Shown: piece after piece, positions 5,187 through 7,012 of the stretch
Numbering within the stretch: the first letter of the stretch is position 1
Layout of the letters: each line of letters opens with the position of its first letter
Origin: Anaerolineales bacterium UBA6663
GTDB taxonomy: Bacteria > Chloroflexota > Anaerolineae > Anaerolineales > UBA6663
Assembly (NCBI GenBank): GCA_002455335.1
Contig: DKKP01000343.1
Coordinates: 1 to 7,012 of the forward strand
DNA: 7,012 bases
Direction of reading: 5' to 3'
Translations under genes and position numbers: made by a program
The notes under the pieces: generated by a model
The model's database searches: none
The model's input: only the letters and a program-made list of their open reading frames with translations
What the model was told of the DNA's origin: nothing

Positions 5187-6581
5187 ATGTTGACCCTATC
5201 GTCGGATACGATCGCGGGTTTGATCGCCACAGCCGTGCTGTTGATCCTCAACGGCACTTTGGCCGCAGCTCGGGCCGGTCTGGTCAATGCGTCGCGCGGG
5301 CGCCTGCGGCAGATGGCCCAGACCGGGATCGCGGGCGCCAGCCTGGCTGTCAAGGTCGCCGAAGACGCGACACCGCTGCTGGCGACGTTGCGCCTGGCCC
5401 AGACCTTCTGTCGCTTTGGGGCCGCCGGGCTGGTGGCCTTGATCTTTACGCCGTTGCTGAGCGGACAGCTTCTGGCGGTGTGGCCGTTTCTCGACCAGGC
5501 CGGGCCGCTGGCGTTCTCTGTCCTGGTCCTGATCGCCACCATGCTCGTGATCGCGATCGGCGAGTTCGTCCCCGAGGCGATGGCGCTACGCAACGCCGAG
5601 GAGTCGGCGATCAGCTTTGCGCCGCTTGTGGCGCTGCTCGAGTGGGTGCTCGGGCCTCTGGTGCGGCTGCTGCTCTGGATCTCGGATGTCGTGGCGCGTC
5701 CTGTGGCGGGTCAGCGGCTGCCGCTTGTGACCGAGGAAGAGATCAAGACCCTTGTCGATGCCGGCGAGGAAGGCGGGGCGATCGAGGAAGACGAGAAGGA
5801 GATGATCTACTCGATCTTCGAGATCTCGGAGACCTGGGCCCGCGAATTGATGGTGCCGCGCACCGACATCAGCGCGCTCGATGTCGGGACGTCGATCACC
5901 GAGGCCGCCGACATGCTGCTGCAGACCGGCCACAGCCGTGTGCCGGTGTACGAGGATTCGATCGACAACGTCATCGGCATCCTGTATGCCAAAGACCTCC
6001 TGCGCCACTGGCGTGCGGCCGGGACCAACCCCGAAGCGCCGGCGACTCAGCTGCGCGATCTGTTGCGCCAGGCGTATTTCATCCCGGAGACCAAGAAGGC
6101 CAACGACCTGCTCGCCGAGTTGCAGCAGAAACGCATCCACATGGCGATTGTGGTCGACGAGTACGGTGGGACCGCCGGTCTTGTGACGCTCGAGGATATC
6201 GTCGAGGAGATCGTGGGCGACATTCGTGACGAGTACGACGTTAATGAAGAAGCCTACAGCGAGCGTCTGAGCCCGACCGAGTTTCGGTTCGACGCGCGGA
6301 TCAGCCTGGACGAGGTCAACGAGCAGTTGGGCACACACATCCCGAATGAGGAGATCGACTCGCTCGGCGGTTACGTCTATGGTCAACTCGGCCATGTGCC
6401 AGTGATCGGCGAGACCTTCACGGCGGAACAGGTTGTGTTCGAGGTGCTGCAGGTGCAGGGCCGACGGATCCGCAAGGTGCGGGCGACGTTGCTCGCCGAT
6501 CGCGCCGCCGCAGCGACGCCCGAGCCTGCTGAATCCGCCGACAGTGCTGACGATCGTGGGCGTGTGACCGCAGACGGCTGA
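5187..6581 (+). CDS. CNNM transmembrane / CBS-pair / CorC_HlyC domain protein (hemolysin C-like)
   Basis: A 464-residue inner-membrane protein of the CorC/HlyC family (often annotated hemolysin; characterised members export or bind Mg2+). Domain order: CNNM/DUF21 membrane domain (1 to ~185) with hydrophobic segments near 8-30, 78-99, 108-126 and 143-166; CBS pair (about 215-345) starting LMVPRTDISALD, with HSRVPVYE (249-256), IGILYAKDLL and VVDEYGGTAGLVTLEDIVEE; CorC_HlyC domain (about 356-436). A Pro/Ala-rich tail (437-464) looks disordered. The membrane domain is divergent. The usual polar/acidic pattern of the first helix reads LAAARAGLV, and the common GE-x-x-PK motif is GEFVPE (125-130). 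ATG 5187, 4 bases after the glmU stop, is preferred because upstream in-frame codons overlap glmU out of frame and are not homologous; GAGGG (5171-5175) is a distant ribosome site. CNNM-CBS genes beside cdd are common in several phyla. The transported ion is unknown. Confidence 0.93.
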   Translation: MLTLSSDTIAGLIATAVLLILNGTLAAARAGLVNASRGRLRQMAQTGIAGASLAVKVAEDATPLLATLRLAQTFCRFGAAGLVALIFTPLLSGQLLAVWPFLDQAGPLAFSVLVLIATMLVIAIGEFVPEAMALRNAEESAISFAPLVALLEWVLGPLVRLLLWISDVVARPVAGQRLPLVTEEEIKTLVDAGEEGGAIEEDEKEMIYSIFEISETWARELMVPRTDISALDVGTSITEAADMLLQTGHSRVPVYEDSIDNVIGILYAKDLLRHWRAAGTNPEAPATQLRDLLRQAYFIPETKKANDLLAELQQKRIHMAIVVDEYGGTAGLVTLEDIVEEIVGDIRDEYDVNEEAYSERLSPTEFRFDARISLDEVNEQLGTHIPNEEIDSLGGYVYGQLGHVPVIGETFTAEQVVFEVLQVQGRRIRKVRATLLADRAAAATPEPAESADSADDRGRVTADG

Positions 6582-6626
6582 ACGCGCTCGCGCGGTTGGC
6601 CGCACCGATAGGAGACAAGGCGACCC

Positions 6627-7012
6627 ATGGCGACTTTCGACGTTCAGGCCTTGATCGCACAGGCGCTCGAAGCGCGACGGCGATCGTATTCGCCGTATTC
6701 GGGCTACGCGGTCGGGGCCGCTCTGCTTGGTGCATCCGGGCGGGTTTATCTGGGCTGCAACATCGAGAACGCCGCCTATGGAGACTCGATCTGTGCCGAG
6801 CGCACGGCCGTGGTCAAGGCGGTCTCGGAGGGCGAGCGCGAGTTCGTGGCCATCGCCGTCGCCACCGAAAACGGCGGCATGCCCTGCGGCGCCTGTCGCC
6901 AGGTGCTCAACGAGTTCGCGCCGGAGATCGACGTGATCGTGGTCGATGGCAAGGGCCGTGAGGTGCAGCATGCACCGCTGACGCACATCTTGCCCTTCGC
7001 GTTTGGACCGCG
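6627..7012 (+). CDS. cdd: Cytidine deaminase (3' end cut by window edge)
   Basis: 128 complete codons are present, against a usual 130-140 for the short homotetrameric class, so only the last few residues are missing. The enzyme deaminates cytidine and deoxycytidine to uridine and deoxyuridine in pyrimidine salvage. The motifs read YSPYSGYAVGAAL (21-33), GCNIENAAYG (43-52), then CAERTA with zinc ligand Cys56 and catalytic Glu58. MPCGACRQVLNEF (85-97) supplies zinc ligands Cys87 and Cys90. The three-Cys zinc site is that of the Bacillus/human tetrameric type, not the larger E. coli dimeric type. The C-terminal ILPFAFGP (121-128) is also typical. The frame has no stop before base 7012. The start ATG at 6627 fits the family; AGGAG (6610-6614) and AAGG (6617-6620) are candidate ribosome sites 12 and 6 bases upstream. 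It lies 45 bases after the CNNM-CBS gene with no terminator between them, and is probably in the same operon. Confidence 0.96.
   Translation, partial: MATFDVQALIAQALEARRRSYSPYSGYAVGAALLGASGRVYLGCNIENAAYGDSICAERTAVVKAVSEGEREFVAIAVATENGGMPCGACRQVLNEFAPEIDVIVVDGKGREVQHAPLTHILPFAFGP

Noticed and set aside
3863..5593. 576-codon open frame on the minus strand, antisense to glmU and the CNNM gene
   Set aside because: It mirrors strongly coding + strand genes in a G+C-rich genome, where antisense stops are rare. The translation is low-complexity (Arg/Ala/Gly/His-rich), matches no family I know and lacks its own upstream signals.
5586..6986. 466-codon open frame on the minus strand, antisense to the CNNM gene and cdd
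   Set aside because: Same codon-bias shadow; both sense genes have unmistakable family motifs across the whole overlap.

Overview
The window is an ordinary chromosomal stretch of a high-GC bacterium. All genes lie on the + strand, the third codon position is strongly G/C, and the only clearly A+T-rich patches are two promoters. No phage, insertion sequence, CRISPR array or other mobile signature is visible. My lean is Chloroflexota, based on the overall look of the proteins and the glmU / CNNM-CBS / cdd neighbourhood. That is an inference from memory of the families, not a demonstrated placement.

Layout. (1) Bases 1-492 hold the C-terminal half of an OppF/DppF-type peptide ABC transporter ATPase, closed by a strong intrinsic terminator at 522-554. 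(2) Bases 602-2368 hold a probable two-gene regulatory unit. A TetR-family repressor (637-1287) sits behind a near-consensus promoter whose -10 box lies inside an imperfect palindrome, so the transcript may begin at or next to the ATG (leaderless). A membrane-anchored alpha/beta hydrolase of the proline iminopeptidase type (1340-2368) follows 52 bases later. (3) After a 119-base gap with interleaved inverted repeats, 2488-3483 encodes a response regulator: a canonical receiver domain joined to a C-terminal region with no DNA-binding domain that I can recognise. (4) Bases 3544-3659 hold a promoter with a perfect TATAAT and a tRNA-Gln(UUG) gene with encoded CCA. A bulged hairpin at 3708-3741 follows. 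(5) Bases 3806-7012 hold a tightly packed housekeeping cluster: glmU (UDP-GlcNAc synthesis), a CNNM/CBS/CorC-HlyC membrane protein starting 4 bases after the glmU stop, and cdd (cytidine deaminase), which runs off the right edge only a few codons short of its expected end.

How the parts relate. glmU feeds cell-wall precursor synthesis. The CNNM-CBS protein followed by cdd recalls the widespread ybeY / CBS 'hemolysin' / cdd / era neighbourhood, so era may lie just outside the window. The TetR-hydrolase pair looks like a small ligand-responsive unit. I found no convincing previously undescribed system. The best leads are the leaderless, self-overlapping TetR promoter, the unusual residues in the CNNM membrane domain and at the hydrolase acid position, and the unassigned output region of the response regulator.
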